Part shown: piece by piece, positions 1 to 7,398 of the stretch | Layout: every line of letters starts with the position of its first letter | How positions within the stretch are numbered: position 1 is the stretch's first letter | Source of the DNA: CAYUCY01 sp964443525 | GTDB lineage: Bacteria; Pseudomonadota; Alphaproteobacteria; Caedimonadales; Caedimonadaceae | Length of the DNA: 23,078 bases | Reading direction: 5' to 3' | Assembly: GCA_964443525.1 (NCBI GenBank) | Contig: CAYUCY010000020.1 | Location: forward strand, 1-23,078 | Translations under genes and position numbers: made by a program | Notes under the pieces: model-generated | Databases searched by the model: none | What the model was told of the DNA's origin: nothing | The model's input: only the letters and a program-made list of their open reading frames with translations

Positions 1-353
1 GTGCTCGGATGCAAGAGGGGATTCTCTCCCTTATGCAAATGCCGAGAACAACCATTGCCGTACGTCAAGTCAAGGAGGCGGGTCTGCCCTACATCACCGT
101 TTTGACGGACCCCACAACAGGCGGCGTGTCCGCTTCCTTTGCTATGCTCGGAGATATCACGATTGCAGAGCCTGGTGCTACCATTGGCTTTGCCGGCAGA
201 CGTGTCATTCAACAGATCATCCGGGAAGAACTCCCTCAGGACTTCCAGACAGCCGAGTATTTAAAAGAACACGGCATGGTTGATCTGGTTATCTCTCGAG
301 ATAACCTTAAAGAAACCCTGGTGAAACTGATTACCGTTCTGATGAAATTCTAG
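1..353 (+). CDS. accD: Acetyl-CoA carboxylase carboxyltransferase subunit beta, 3' part (AccD)
   Basis: Partial gene cut by the left window edge; the last 116 codons are visible, reading in frame from base 3 and ending with TAG. AccD is the beta subunit of the carboxyltransferase half of acetyl-CoA carboxylase; with AccA it moves the carboxyl group from biotin to acetyl-CoA, giving malonyl-CoA, the first committed step of fatty acid synthesis in the cytoplasm. The visible part has the highly conserved ARMQEGILSLMQM stretch, then TDPTTGGVSASFAMLGD and GATIGFAGRRVI, which belong to the crotonase-like acyl-CoA-binding core, and the usual short helical C-terminus. The N-terminal zinc finger lies outside the window. 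folC follows 36 bases downstream on the same strand, an order common in alphaproteobacteria. Nothing looks abnormal in the visible part. Confidence 0.96.
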   Translation, partial: ARMQEGILSLMQMPRTTIAVRQVKEAGLPYITVLTDPTTGGVSASFAMLGDITIAEPGATIGFAGRRVIQQIIREELPQDFQTAEYLKEHGMVDLVISRDNLKETLVKLITVLMKF

Positions 354-389
354 CTCGCGCCAACAAAGCATGCGGCCCGAGGTCCTCTC

Positions 390-1682
390 ATGCAAGACCT
401 GAATCACTACCTTTCTTATCTTAAGAGGTCACGAACCCTCCCCGGTGACCTGAAACTTGATCGAGTTAATGCTTTTTTAAAAGCCCTCGGCAACCCTCAT
501 CACTCCCTTCCGCCCGTGGTTCATGTGGCGGGCACGAACGGGAAAGGATCCACGATCGCTTTCCTCAAGGCGATTTTTAAAGCAGCCGGATACAGACCTC
601 ATGTTTATACGTCCCCTCACCTGCTCCATCTACACGAAAGATTCGTCCTCTCCGGGGAAGAGGTCTCGGATGCCCTTCTCTTCTCTCATTTTCAAGCCTG
701 TGAAACTGTTCTCGGAGACCTGCCGATAAGCTGGTTCGAGTTCTTGACGGCAAGCGCCTTTAAACTTTTCGCAGAGACGCCCGGAAATGTAGTCCTCCTT
801 GAAACGGGGCTGGGAGGACGGCTCGATGCAACCAATGTGATTTCAAATCCTTGCCTTAGCATTATTACGCCTGTCTCGTACGACCATCAGGAACAACTGG
901 GGAATACCCTCCCCGAAATTGCAGGAGAAAAAGCGGGTATTTTAAAAAAAGGGGTTCCCGCCGTCATCGCCCCTCAATATCCTGAGGTCTTCCTTAAGCT
1001 CACACAAAAAATAGAGGAGCTTTCCTGCCCCTCATTCTCGTCTCCCACAGACTGGCGGTTTACGCTCCTTAAAAAGGATTTCCGGTTTGAGATGAAGGGT
1101 GAAGATTCGATTCTTCTCTCTCTCCCTTCCCTGAGAGGAGAGCACCAAATCCTGAACGCGTCTACAGCGATAGCTGCAATCCGTGTCCTCAAAAACCTTT
1201 TTGTGATCTCCGATTCCGCTCTCAGAGAGGGAGTAATGCAGGCTTCGTGGCCGGGCCGCCTCCAGATTCTCGAAAAGCACCCCTTAAACAAAATTTTAAA
1301 AGAGCGCGAGCTTTGGATTGACGGTGCCCATAATGAGGACGGTGTGGCCGTTTTGACTCATTTCTTTAAGGATCAGCCGAGAAAACCCACTTGGGTCGTC
1401 TTTTCTTGCCTTAAAGGTAAAAGGGGAGAAAAAATGATCGAACACCTCGAGAGTTTTGCAGACGCTCTCTTCTTCACCAGAATGAGAGGAATGGATGAGG
1501 TCTTTGCGCCCTGCGATCTTCAAAAGTTCGCCTCTAGGGGCTCTCCCTTCCCTTCTCTTGAAGACTGTCTTTCAGCCCTCCTCAAGACACCTCCTGAAGC
1601 CCGGGTTATCTTCTGCGGCTCCCTCTATTTCATTGCAGAAGTCTTGGGCTACCCGACAACCAGCGGCGAAAAAGATCGGTAG
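390..1682 (+). CDS. folC: Bifunctional dihydrofolate synthase / folylpolyglutamate synthase (FolC)
   Basis: 430 residues, normal for the family. FolC adds L-glutamate to dihydropteroate and then extends the gamma-glutamyl tail of tetrahydrofolates using ATP, in the cytoplasm. It is a Mur-ligase-fold enzyme. The P-loop is GTNGKGS at residues 48-54, followed by TSPHL at 74-78, LLETGLGGRLDATNV (the conserved LExGLGGRxDATN block), EKAGILK, and DGAHNEDG at 311-318, which opens the C-terminal ligase domain. The start is supported by GAGGT at 379-383, six bases before ATG; an earlier ATG at 370 is in another frame. It probably shares a transcript with accD. The next gene starts 115 bases later with its own strong ribosome binding site, so the operon may end here, although no clear terminator is visible. 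Confidence 0.96.
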   Translation: MQDLNHYLSYLKRSRTLPGDLKLDRVNAFLKALGNPHHSLPPVVHVAGTNGKGSTIAFLKAIFKAAGYRPHVYTSPHLLHLHERFVLSGEEVSDALLFSHFQACETVLGDLPISWFEFLTASAFKLFAETPGNVVLLETGLGGRLDATNVISNPCLSIITPVSYDHQEQLGNTLPEIAGEKAGILKKGVPAVIAPQYPEVFLKLTQKIEELSCPSFSSPTDWRFTLLKKDFRFEMKGEDSILLSLPSLRGEHQILNASTAIAAIRVLKNLFVISDSALREGVMQASWPGRLQILEKHPLNKILKERELWIDGAHNEDGVAVLTHFFKDQPRKPTWVVFSCLKGKRGEKMIEHLESFADALFFTRMRGMDEVFAPCDLQKFASRGSPFPSLEDCLSALLKTPPEARVIFCGSLYFIAEVLGYPTTSGEKDR

Positions 1683-1797
1683 AAAGCCTCTCCATTCAGC
1701 CAAGACACTCTCTATTTCAAGAGGCAAAAGGCTCGTTTAACGATTGATTAACTTTTTCATTTTTTAATTTTTACTAGAGATTTCAGGAGGCTGCCCG

Positions 1798-2106
1798 ATG
1801 ATAAAGATAACCTTTTTCTTGTTCTTGTCCCTATTTTTTCTCACGTCCAACACAATAACCGCCATTGCTCAGGATGTTGAAAAAAGAGAAGAACACTTCC
1901 AGGCTGAATCTGAGAAAACTGCTTCTCTTAAAACTGAGAAACAACATATGAGTCAGAGCCAAGAATTGAAGAAGAGTAGTATAATGACAGGCCCTCTCTA
2001 TCCAAAGCTACCTTGGCCCAAGACGAAAGAAGATCCGGACGACCCTCTAGAGGGTCCCCCATTTCCATTGATTAAAAAAGCTCCCAAGGAATCAGTAAAA
2101 AATTAA
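1798..2106 (+). CDS. Small secreted proline-rich protein of unknown function
   Basis: 102 residues; I do not recognise it. Residues 1-24 look like a Sec signal peptide: K3, then a hydrophobic core (FFLFLSLFFL), then A-I-A with predicted cleavage before Q25. The predicted mature part is about 78 residues: first a very charged, Glu/Lys/Gln-rich helix-like segment (about 26-60), then a proline-rich tail (PLYPKLPWPK, DDPLEGPPFP) with a basic C-terminus. There is no cysteine and no lipobox, so it should be periplasmic or exported rather than a lipoprotein. The start is supported by AGGAGG at 1785-1790, seven bases before ATG. GC is about 41%, between folC and the AT-rich gene that follows 24 bases later on the same strand. 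The signal peptide and ribosome site argue for a real gene; the function cannot be inferred. Confidence 0.72.
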   Translation: MIKITFFLFLSLFFLTSNTITAIAQDVEKREEHFQAESEKTASLKTEKQHMSQSQELKKSSIMTGPLYPKLPWPKTKEDPDDPLEGPPFPLIKKAPKESVKN

Positions 2107-2130
2107 TTTATTTCAAGGGGAAGTTTTTAG

Positions 2131-2601
2131 ATGTCAGCGATAAAAAATAAATCGAAGAAAAAAAATAGCTCAGAAAATTTCTGTAGATTTCCTATAATAA
2201 AAGAACAGATTAAAAATCATCACGAGAAAAAAGGAACTAGCCTTTCAACTCATGTTGAATATGTTTGTTTTGGAATCCTAATATCTATGTTTTCATTTGG
2301 AAAATGCTTCATAACAGAAAATTCATGCCTCTCTAAAATTGTTTTTGCCTTTACAATCATTTCTCTATTCTTGATATATTTTTTTAAATTCCATATTTTA
2401 AAAAAAACAAGATGTATTCTTATGAAGTATAAAGAGGATTTTTCAAGCCACAAGTGTGATCCTCATCACTGTGAAAAAATAGAAGAAGATTATAAATCAT
2501 TCTCTTTATTCTCTTATAATGTATTCCTATTATTCCAGATAATGACTTTTTTATCTTCTGTTTTCTTTATCTTTTTAGCTTACGCCTATTTTTTCTACTA
2601 A
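2131..2601 (+). CDS. AT-rich three-helix membrane protein of unknown function
   Basis: 156 residues; I do not recognise the family. The N-terminus (1-41) is strongly basic and soluble. Likely membrane segments are about 42-60, 68-88 and 127-154, with a short loop between the first two and a 38-residue polar loop (about 89-126) before the third, which ends almost at the C-terminus. There are seven cysteines; the polar loop has HKCDPHHCEK (107-116), a C-x4-C pair flanked by three histidines that could bind metal or form a disulfide. AAGGGG at 2115-2120 lies upstream of ATG. GC over 2161-2580 is about 26%, far below the neighbouring genes, so recent acquisition or fast lineage-specific evolution is likely. 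It forms a two-gene unit with the secreted peptide 24 bases upstream and faces ftsZ tail to tail. Confidence 0.68.
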   Translation: MSAIKNKSKKKNSSENFCRFPIIKEQIKNHHEKKGTSLSTHVEYVCFGILISMFSFGKCFITENSCLSKIVFAFTIISLFLIYFFKFHILKKTRCILMKYKEDFSSHKCDPHHCEKIEEDYKSFSLFSYNVFLLFQIMTFLSSVFFIFLAYAYFFY

Positions 2602-2603
2602 CT

Positions 2604-2625
2604 AGAATCGCGCTTCCATAATATT
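2604..2625 (+). repeat. 22-bp direct repeat, copy 1
   Basis: Matches bases 21298-21319 at 20 of 22 positions in the same orientation. The identical core is CTTCCATAATATT, preceded by TCGC plus one variable base. This copy starts three bases after the stop codon of the AT-rich membrane protein gene; the other lies at the far side of the dcw cluster. No function is known to me. Confidence 0.45.
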
Positions 2626-2630
2626 AAAGC

Positions 2631-2657
2631 CTGCACCCCCGCAAAAAACGGGGGCAG
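2631..2657. terminator. Hairpin between convergent genes, probable shared terminator
   Basis: CCCCCG (2636-2641) pairs with CGGGGG (2649-2654) around a 7-base A-rich loop; CTG (2631-2633) and CAG (2655-2657) extend the stem across a two-base bulge. It lies between the + strand membrane gene (stop at 2601) and the end of ftsZ on the - strand (stop at 2690). Neither flank has a long T run (CTCTTTG on +, GGCTTTAAT on -), so termination could be partly factor dependent. Confidence 0.6.
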
Positions 2658-2689
2658 TGACTCTTTGATGACGATTGAGAGAAGAGAGC

Positions 2690-4165
2690 CTACTTCCCTA
2701 CTTTCCGTCTTAAGTAAGCGGGAATTTCCAAGGTGTCTTCTTCATTGGCAGCTTTCACCCGAGGAGACGGGTCAGCCACAAATGTCATTTCAGATTCGTG
2801 GTGGCCTTCCTCGAATGAGACTTCTTCCTCTTCCTTTTTAAGGCCCAAGGTACGGGCCATTCGCCCAAAAAAGCCGACCTTCTTGGAAGAGACTTCTTCC
2901 TCATAGCCTTCCGACTCAAACTGTTCTTCCCGATGATCATACTCTGCTGCATCGGACTCGGCATTCAGAGAAAAAGAAGGTTCTTGCGGGTGTTCCTGTC
3001 GGGCTGACGACTCCGCGTCCGCCTCTTTGCCTCCGAAATTGACAGTCAATACATCCATCTCTTCCTCGTCTTCGGGCATTTCTTTTTGGCGCCTGAAGAT
3101 GCCGCGGGATGTTACTTTGACCCCTTCCGTTTCTTTAGAGGCCATCACGCCGGGTTTTTCCGTCTCAACAATACGCATCTTTGCTTTCGCCTGAGCCGAT
3201 TCGATACCTGTTGCAACCACGGAGACGCGCATCTTTCCGTTCATGCCCTCATCAAATGTAGATCCGAAGATGATATTAGCATCGGGATCGACTTCTTCCC
3301 GAATACGGTTGGCTGCTTCGTCCACTTCAAAAAGCGTCATATCAAGGCCGCCCGTGATGTTAATCAAAACACCTTGCGCCCCCTTCATGGAAACGTCATC
3401 CAAAAGCGGGTTGGAAATAGCAGCCTCTGCTGCCGAAATCGCACGACCAGCCCCTTCCGCCTCACCCGTTCCCATCATGGCCTTGCCCATCTCCATCATC
3501 ACCGCACGAATATCGGCGAAGTCTAAATTGATCAGGCCCGGCATAATCATGAGGTCCGTCACGCCCCGCACACCCGAATAGAGAACATCATCCGCCATCT
3601 TAAAGGCTTCTGCAAAAGTTGTTTTTTCCGTTGCGACCCGGAAAAGATTCTGGTTGGGGATAATGATCAGGGTATCAACGAAGTGCTCCAGCTCTTCAAT
3701 ACCCGTATCAGCTGTCCGCATCCGGTGCTTTCCTTCAAAGTGGAAAGGTTTCGTCACAACGGCGACCGTTAAAATTCCTTGCTCACGAGCCGCTTGAGCT
3801 ACAATGGGTGCAGCCCCCGTGCCTGTCCCGCCGCCCATACCTGCGGTCACGAATACCATGTTACTGCCTCGGATGGCTTCATGAATAGCATCATAGGATT
3901 CCTCGGCGGAAGCCCGACCAACCTCAGGACGTGACCCCGCCCCCAGTCCTTGGGTTACGAGTTCACCAATCTGAATTTTTTTCTCAGCCAAGGAGTGCGC
4001 CAGAGATTGCGCGTCCGTATTACAAGTGACAAAGTCAACTCCTTGTAAATTATAACGAATCATATTATTGACAGCATTTCCACCTGCCCCGCCCACACCA
4101 ACGACAGTAATTTTGGGCTTAATTTCATGTAACTCAGGGGCTTTCATCGATGGACTTTCTGTCAT
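2690..4165 (-). CDS. ftsZ: Cell division GTPase FtsZ
   Basis: Tubulin-like GTPase that polymerises into the Z ring. With numbering from GTG at 4177, the nucleotide loop VGVGGAGGNAVNNMI is at 26-40, the tubulin signature GGGTGTG at 115-121, and the catalytic T7 loop NLDFADIR at 217-224. An acidic linker of over 130 residues follows, interrupted by a basic-hydrophobic stretch (VGFFGRMARTLGL, about 434-446). The tail TLEIPAYLRRKVGK is the conserved peptide that binds FtsA and other partners. I chose ATG at 4165 (491 residues) over the in-frame GTG at 4177 (495 residues) because GGAG at 4175-4172 sits six bases before the ATG. It is last in the dcw operon, 77 bases after ftsA, the largest gap in the cluster, so an extra promoter is possible. 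lpxC, which often follows ftsZ in proteobacteria, is not here. Confidence 0.98.
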   Translation of the reverse strand: MTESPSMKAPELHEIKPKITVVGVGGAGGNAVNNMIRYNLQGVDFVTCNTDAQSLAHSLAEKKIQIGELVTQGLGAGSRPEVGRASAEESYDAIHEAIRGSNMVFVTAGMGGGTGTGAAPIVAQAAREQGILTVAVVTKPFHFEGKHRMRTADTGIEELEHFVDTLIIIPNQNLFRVATEKTTFAEAFKMADDVLYSGVRGVTDLMIMPGLINLDFADIRAVMMEMGKAMMGTGEAEGAGRAISAAEAAISNPLLDDVSMKGAQGVLINITGGLDMTLFEVDEAANRIREEVDPDANIIFGSTFDEGMNGKMRVSVVATGIESAQAKAKMRIVETEKPGVMASKETEGVKVTSRGIFRRQKEMPEDEEEMDVLTVNFGGKEADAESSARQEHPQEPSFSLNAESDAAEYDHREEQFESEGYEEEVSSKKVGFFGRMARTLGLKKEEEEVSFEEGHHESEMTFVADPSPRVKAANEEDTLEIPAYLRRKVGK

Positions 4166-4242
4166 GGACCTCTCCACTTTCTCCGTTAAGTTGATATAAA
4201 GATAAAACTTATCCTTACTTTAAATTAAATCTCAAAAAAAGG

Positions 4243-5514
4243 CTAGAGATTCTCTTTCACCCAAGATCCGAATTTCTCAAGGATTTTCGGTTTTTTCGAG
4301 GCATTACTGTTTTCATTACTGACAATTCGAGTTTGCTCTGCTTTTGCGTAAGAGAGCAATCCCGCACAGGTTGCAAAAGAAGGAGATTTTAAAGCTTTTT
4401 CTTTGCCCGTAAAGGAGACGGGACGTCCTAGACGCCCTTGTTTGTCCAAAATCAAGTTCCCCAACTGGAGAACGCCTGAAAGCTGACTTCCTCCGCCCGT
4501 CAGGACTAGTCTTTTGCCTGCCAATTTAGCAACTGGAGAACTCTTGAGGCGATCTCTTACGATTTCAAAGATTTCTTCAATCCGTGGACGTACAATGCGC
4601 ACGAGTTCCGCCTTTGTAATTTGGTAGGCTTTGCTCGGATCGTCCTCACCTATTTGAGAGACAGCAATTTTTTCCCGCTCATCGGATGGTGCAATAAGCG
4701 CACATCCGTAAAGGGTCTTCAGTCTTTCGGCTGCCACAAGCGGCGTGGAGAGACCCCGGGCAATATCACTGGTCACATGGGCACCGCCGATCGGAACAAA
4801 ATCAGTGTAGTGAAGCTTTCCATCATAAAAGACAGCGATCGAGGTTGTCCCCGCGCCCATGTCAAGGAGTGTCACCCCTAAATCCGTTTCATCCTCCACG
4901 AGTGTTGCAAGGCCTGACGCATAAGGAGAGACGACAAAGCCAGAGACTTCTAAATGACAGCGCTCGACACAGGCAACCAGATTTCTCAAGGGGCTCAGGG
5001 CTGCTGCCACGATATAAATGTCGGCCCCGAGTTTATCTCCGAACATGCCTCGAGGGTCGCGAATCCCCTTTGCCTGATCAATCTCATAAGCCGTCGGAAT
5101 TGCATGAATGATTGTTTCTCCCGGTTGCTCAACACTTTGGCATGCCTGGGTAACCATTTTGCGAATGTCGGCACTGTCAATCGAATGCCCGGAAATGGTG
5201 GCCTCAACACCGATCGTAAAAGGAGTCGTAATACTGGATGAAAGGGAGACATAAAGTTCTTGAAGAGTTTCCTCCGCCTGTTCTTCCGCTTGTGTTACGG
5301 CAGCCGCAACCGCATTAGAGAGGGCTTCCATATCAACGATAGCGCCGTTTTTAAGCCCTCTTGAAGCTTGATGGCCTACCCCCAGAACCTTGAGCTTTCC
5401 TTCCTCTCCTTGTTTTGCAATCGCACAAGAAACTTTGCTCGTTCCGATGTCGAGCCCCGCTAGGATACCGACTGATGTATTCACAAGTCTTTTCTTGAAT
5501 TTAAAGATCTTCAT
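4243..5514 (-). CDS. ftsA: Cell division protein FtsA
   Basis: 423 residues. FtsA is an actin-like ATPase that anchors FtsZ to the inner membrane and recruits later divisome proteins. The phosphate-1 motif GLDIGTSKVSC is near residues 20-30, a second phosphate region appears as LLDMGAGTTSIAVF, and the adenosine motif as VLTGGGSQLSGV. The C-terminus (KILEKFGSWVKENL) can form the amphipathic helix that inserts into the membrane. The 1C subdomain follows the first ATPase segment, with TTPFTIGVEATISGHSID. The ATG lies six bases after the ftsQ stop codon; the ribosome site is weak (GAG), so translation probably depends on coupling to ftsQ. Order and spacing are typical of a dcw cluster. Confidence 0.97.
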   Translation of the reverse strand: MKIFKFKKRLVNTSVGILAGLDIGTSKVSCAIAKQGEEGKLKVLGVGHQASRGLKNGAIVDMEALSNAVAAAVTQAEEQAEETLQELYVSLSSSITTPFTIGVEATISGHSIDSADIRKMVTQACQSVEQPGETIIHAIPTAYEIDQAKGIRDPRGMFGDKLGADIYIVAAALSPLRNLVACVERCHLEVSGFVVSPYASGLATLVEDETDLGVTLLDMGAGTTSIAVFYDGKLHYTDFVPIGGAHVTSDIARGLSTPLVAAERLKTLYGCALIAPSDEREKIAVSQIGEDDPSKAYQITKAELVRIVRPRIEEIFEIVRDRLKSSPVAKLAGKRLVLTGGGSQLSGVLQLGNLILDKQGRLGRPVSFTGKEKALKSPSFATCAGLLSYAKAEQTRIVSNENSNASKKPKILEKFGSWVKENL

Positions 5515-5520
5515 CCAGGC

Positions 5521-6447
5521 TCACTTTTTCTTTAATTTCACTTTATTAAGACTTTCATTTAGTTTAGCCGCCTCGGGACTCAATCTCAAATACATTCGAT
5601 CGGCATACCTTAAATCAATAGCGATCACTTCCCGATCTTCGATCGATTGTTCTTTCATGAGGGTCAAAAGACGTTTCAAGGCATCTTCTATTCCTTCCTC
5701 CGGCAATTGAACGCGAAGTCTTTGATCAAGGATCAAATCCCATCGACGATTTCCGATAAAAACGGCGCCTGACAATTTATTTTTGAGCTCAGGAAAAGCC
5801 TCTACTTTTAAAAGCAATGCGGGAAAATGCCGGAAAGCCTCCTCACCTGTCACAACAGGCAGATTTTTCTCCATCTCTCGCGTCGGTCGATCGATATGTT
5901 CGCCTAAAGCCGTTATATAACTAAATCGCCCGTTTTTTTGATAAAGAGCGACGGGCTTATGCTCGGAAATCTTAATATGTAAGGTGTCCGGCAATTGTCT
6001 TTTGACAGCAACAGCCCTGATCCACGGAAGCTCAAGAAGATTTTTCCGGATCTTATCTAAGTCAAGCCCGACGATGGGGTCTCCTTTTTTCACTTGAATT
6101 GCCTTGAGGACTTCAGCACGATCGGCTCTTTCCCGTCCTTCAACAATTAGATCTCGAACAATAAATCCTTTTGTCTGGACTTGAGAACTTACAAAATTCG
6201 CTACAGTTTCTTTTGTTTTTTGCAAGAAGCTTATCTTCCATAAATAAAATCCGCCTAAAAAAAGAAATAAAACGACAGCAGCAAGGCCCGCTTTCTTTAT
6301 TATTCGTTTCAGAGGAAGAGACGTTTTGCGCTTAGGCGTTTTCGACCGACGCACGGCTGTACAGCGATTTTGGGGCGCTGTACGAAGGGACGCCCTTGAG
6401 GGCGTCTTTCGATATACTTTTTGAGAGGTGATGTTTAGCTTGGACAT
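5521..6447 (-). CDS. ftsQ: Cell division protein FtsQ
   Basis: 308 residues. FtsQ is a bitopic inner membrane protein that links early and late divisome proteins through a periplasmic POTRA domain. The cytoplasmic N-terminus is very basic (about 1-53), one membrane helix spans about 54-70 (GLAAVVLFLFLGGFYLW), and the POTRA domain covers about 95-165: FIVRDLIVEGRERADRAEV, GLDLDKIRKNLLELPWI and AVKRQLPDTLHIKISEHKP. The beta domain follows, containing RWDLILDQRLRVQLPEEG and AIDLRYADRMYLRL. The start codon overlaps the end of ddl by 13 bases, so expression should be coupled. No FtsB gene is visible in the window. Confidence 0.96.
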   Translation of the reverse strand: MSKLNITSQKVYRKTPSRASLRTAPQNRCTAVRRSKTPKRKTSLPLKRIIKKAGLAAVVLFLFLGGFYLWKISFLQKTKETVANFVSSQVQTKGFIVRDLIVEGRERADRAEVLKAIQVKKGDPIVGLDLDKIRKNLLELPWIRAVAVKRQLPDTLHIKISEHKPVALYQKNGRFSYITALGEHIDRPTREMEKNLPVVTGEEAFRHFPALLLKVEAFPELKNKLSGAVFIGNRRWDLILDQRLRVQLPEEGIEDALKRLLTLMKEQSIEDREVIAIDLRYADRMYLRLSPEAAKLNESLNKVKLKKK

Positions 6448-7364
6448 CTCGGATTTTCAATCATCCATTCCAAAAGATCCGCATAAGAAATCCCAACGTG
6501 AGCAGCAATTTCAGGGACGAGCGAAAGCGGTGTCAGTCCGGGCTGCGTGTTAACTTCCAGCACATAGAACCGACCAGGCTCACCGTTGGTATCATCATAA
6601 CGCATATCCACGCGTGTAACTCCTTCACATCCCAGGGCCTTATGCGCCTGAAGAGCCAGATCAAGCGCCTCTTCATAAGCGTTCGGAGACAGGCTTGCCG
6701 GCATAATGTGATCTGCAAACCCAGCCGTATACTTGGCTTTATAATCATAAAAGGCTTCCTTCGGCCTTATTTCAATCGCACCGATGGCTTTGTCACCGAG
6801 AACAGCAACTTGAATTTCCTTGCCCGGAATGTAGGACTCCACAAGAACATGAGATCCAAAAGCCCAATCCTTTTTAACGGTCTCCAATTGAGATTCATCT
6901 TGAATGATGGAAACACCAACGCTGGAGCCTTCTCGTAAAGGCTTAATCACATAAGGGGTGGAGAGCACGCCTCCCTTAACAACATCCTCAAAAGAGACGA
7001 CCTTTCCTTGAGGAAAGGGGATGCCCGCTTCCCGAAAAAGCTTCAAAGAGGTGGGTTTGTCCATAGCAATGGCTGATGCTAAAAGAGACGAGTTCGTATA
7101 AGGAATACCAAGCATCTCGATCAGGCCTTGAATGCAACCGTCTTCTCCCCATCTACCATGAATAGAATTCAAAAAAACCACATCAGGTCGCGGCTCTAAA
7201 TCATGAAGAAATTTCTTGAGATCACGCGTCAGATCGATAGACTTTACATCAAAGCCTCTTTCTGTCAGAGCTTTCACGACACCTTGCCCCGAAGAAAGAG
7301 AGACTTCCCTCTCGGCAGACCATCCGCCCATGACCACGGCTATTTTTTTCTTCTTCAAACCCAT
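6435..7364 (-). CDS. ddl: D-alanine--D-alanine ligase (Ddl)
   Basis: 309 residues, an ATP-grasp enzyme that joins two D-alanines to make the dipeptide MurF adds to the peptidoglycan precursor. Visible motifs: MGGWSAEREVSLSSG (12-26, including the catalytic Glu of EREVS), YVIKPLREGSSVGVS (138-152), FYDYKAKYT (205-213), RVDMRYDD (251-258) and LEVNTQPGLTPLSL (269-282), the metal and D-Ala binding region. An in-frame TAA lies directly before the ATG, so the start cannot be further upstream; the closest ribosome site (AGGAAGG) is about 13 bases away, somewhat far. It starts 34 bases after murB and overlaps ftsQ by 13 bases. Confidence 0.97.
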   Translation of the reverse strand: MGLKKKKIAVVMGGWSAEREVSLSSGQGVVKALTERGFDVKSIDLTRDLKKFLHDLEPRPDVVFLNSIHGRWGEDGCIQGLIEMLGIPYTNSSLLASAIAMDKPTSLKLFREAGIPFPQGKVVSFEDVVKGGVLSTPYVIKPLREGSSVGVSIIQDESQLETVKKDWAFGSHVLVESYIPGKEIQVAVLGDKAIGAIEIRPKEAFYDYKAKYTAGFADHIMPASLSPNAYEEALDLALQAHKALGCEGVTRVDMRYDDTNGEPGRFYVLEVNTQPGLTPLSLVPEIAAHVGISYADLLEWMIENPRCPS

Positions 7365-7398
7365 TTAAAATGATGATCCTTCCTAAAACATACCTCTA

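Noticed and set aside
1685..1732. Terminator after folC from GCCTCT/AGAGGC
   Set aside because: Six base pairs with a 28-base loop and no T tract directly after it.
1495..1740. Open frame overlapping the 3' end of folC on the same strand
   Set aside because: It lies almost entirely inside folC in another frame with no ribosome site or recognisable protein pattern.
1744..1775. Promoter for the secreted peptide gene (TTGATT plus downstream T/A-rich sequence)
   Set aside because: The region is nearly all T and A, so -10-like matches are expected; no hexamer at 16-18 base spacing is good.
2158..2165. A8 tract near the 5' end of the membrane protein gene as a phase-variable or slippage site
   Set aside because: The gene is generally A-rich, so an eight-base run is not surprising, and no alternative product arises from slippage.
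4166..4177. FtsZ start at GTG 4177
   Set aside because: ATG at 4165 has a properly spaced GGAG; the four extra residues add nothing conserved. The choice is not fully certain.
4233..4256. Terminator at the ftsA stop (short AGAG/CTCT stem followed by seven Ts on the - strand)
   Set aside because: The stem is only four base pairs, and terminating here would cut off ftsZ. Weak attenuation cannot be excluded.
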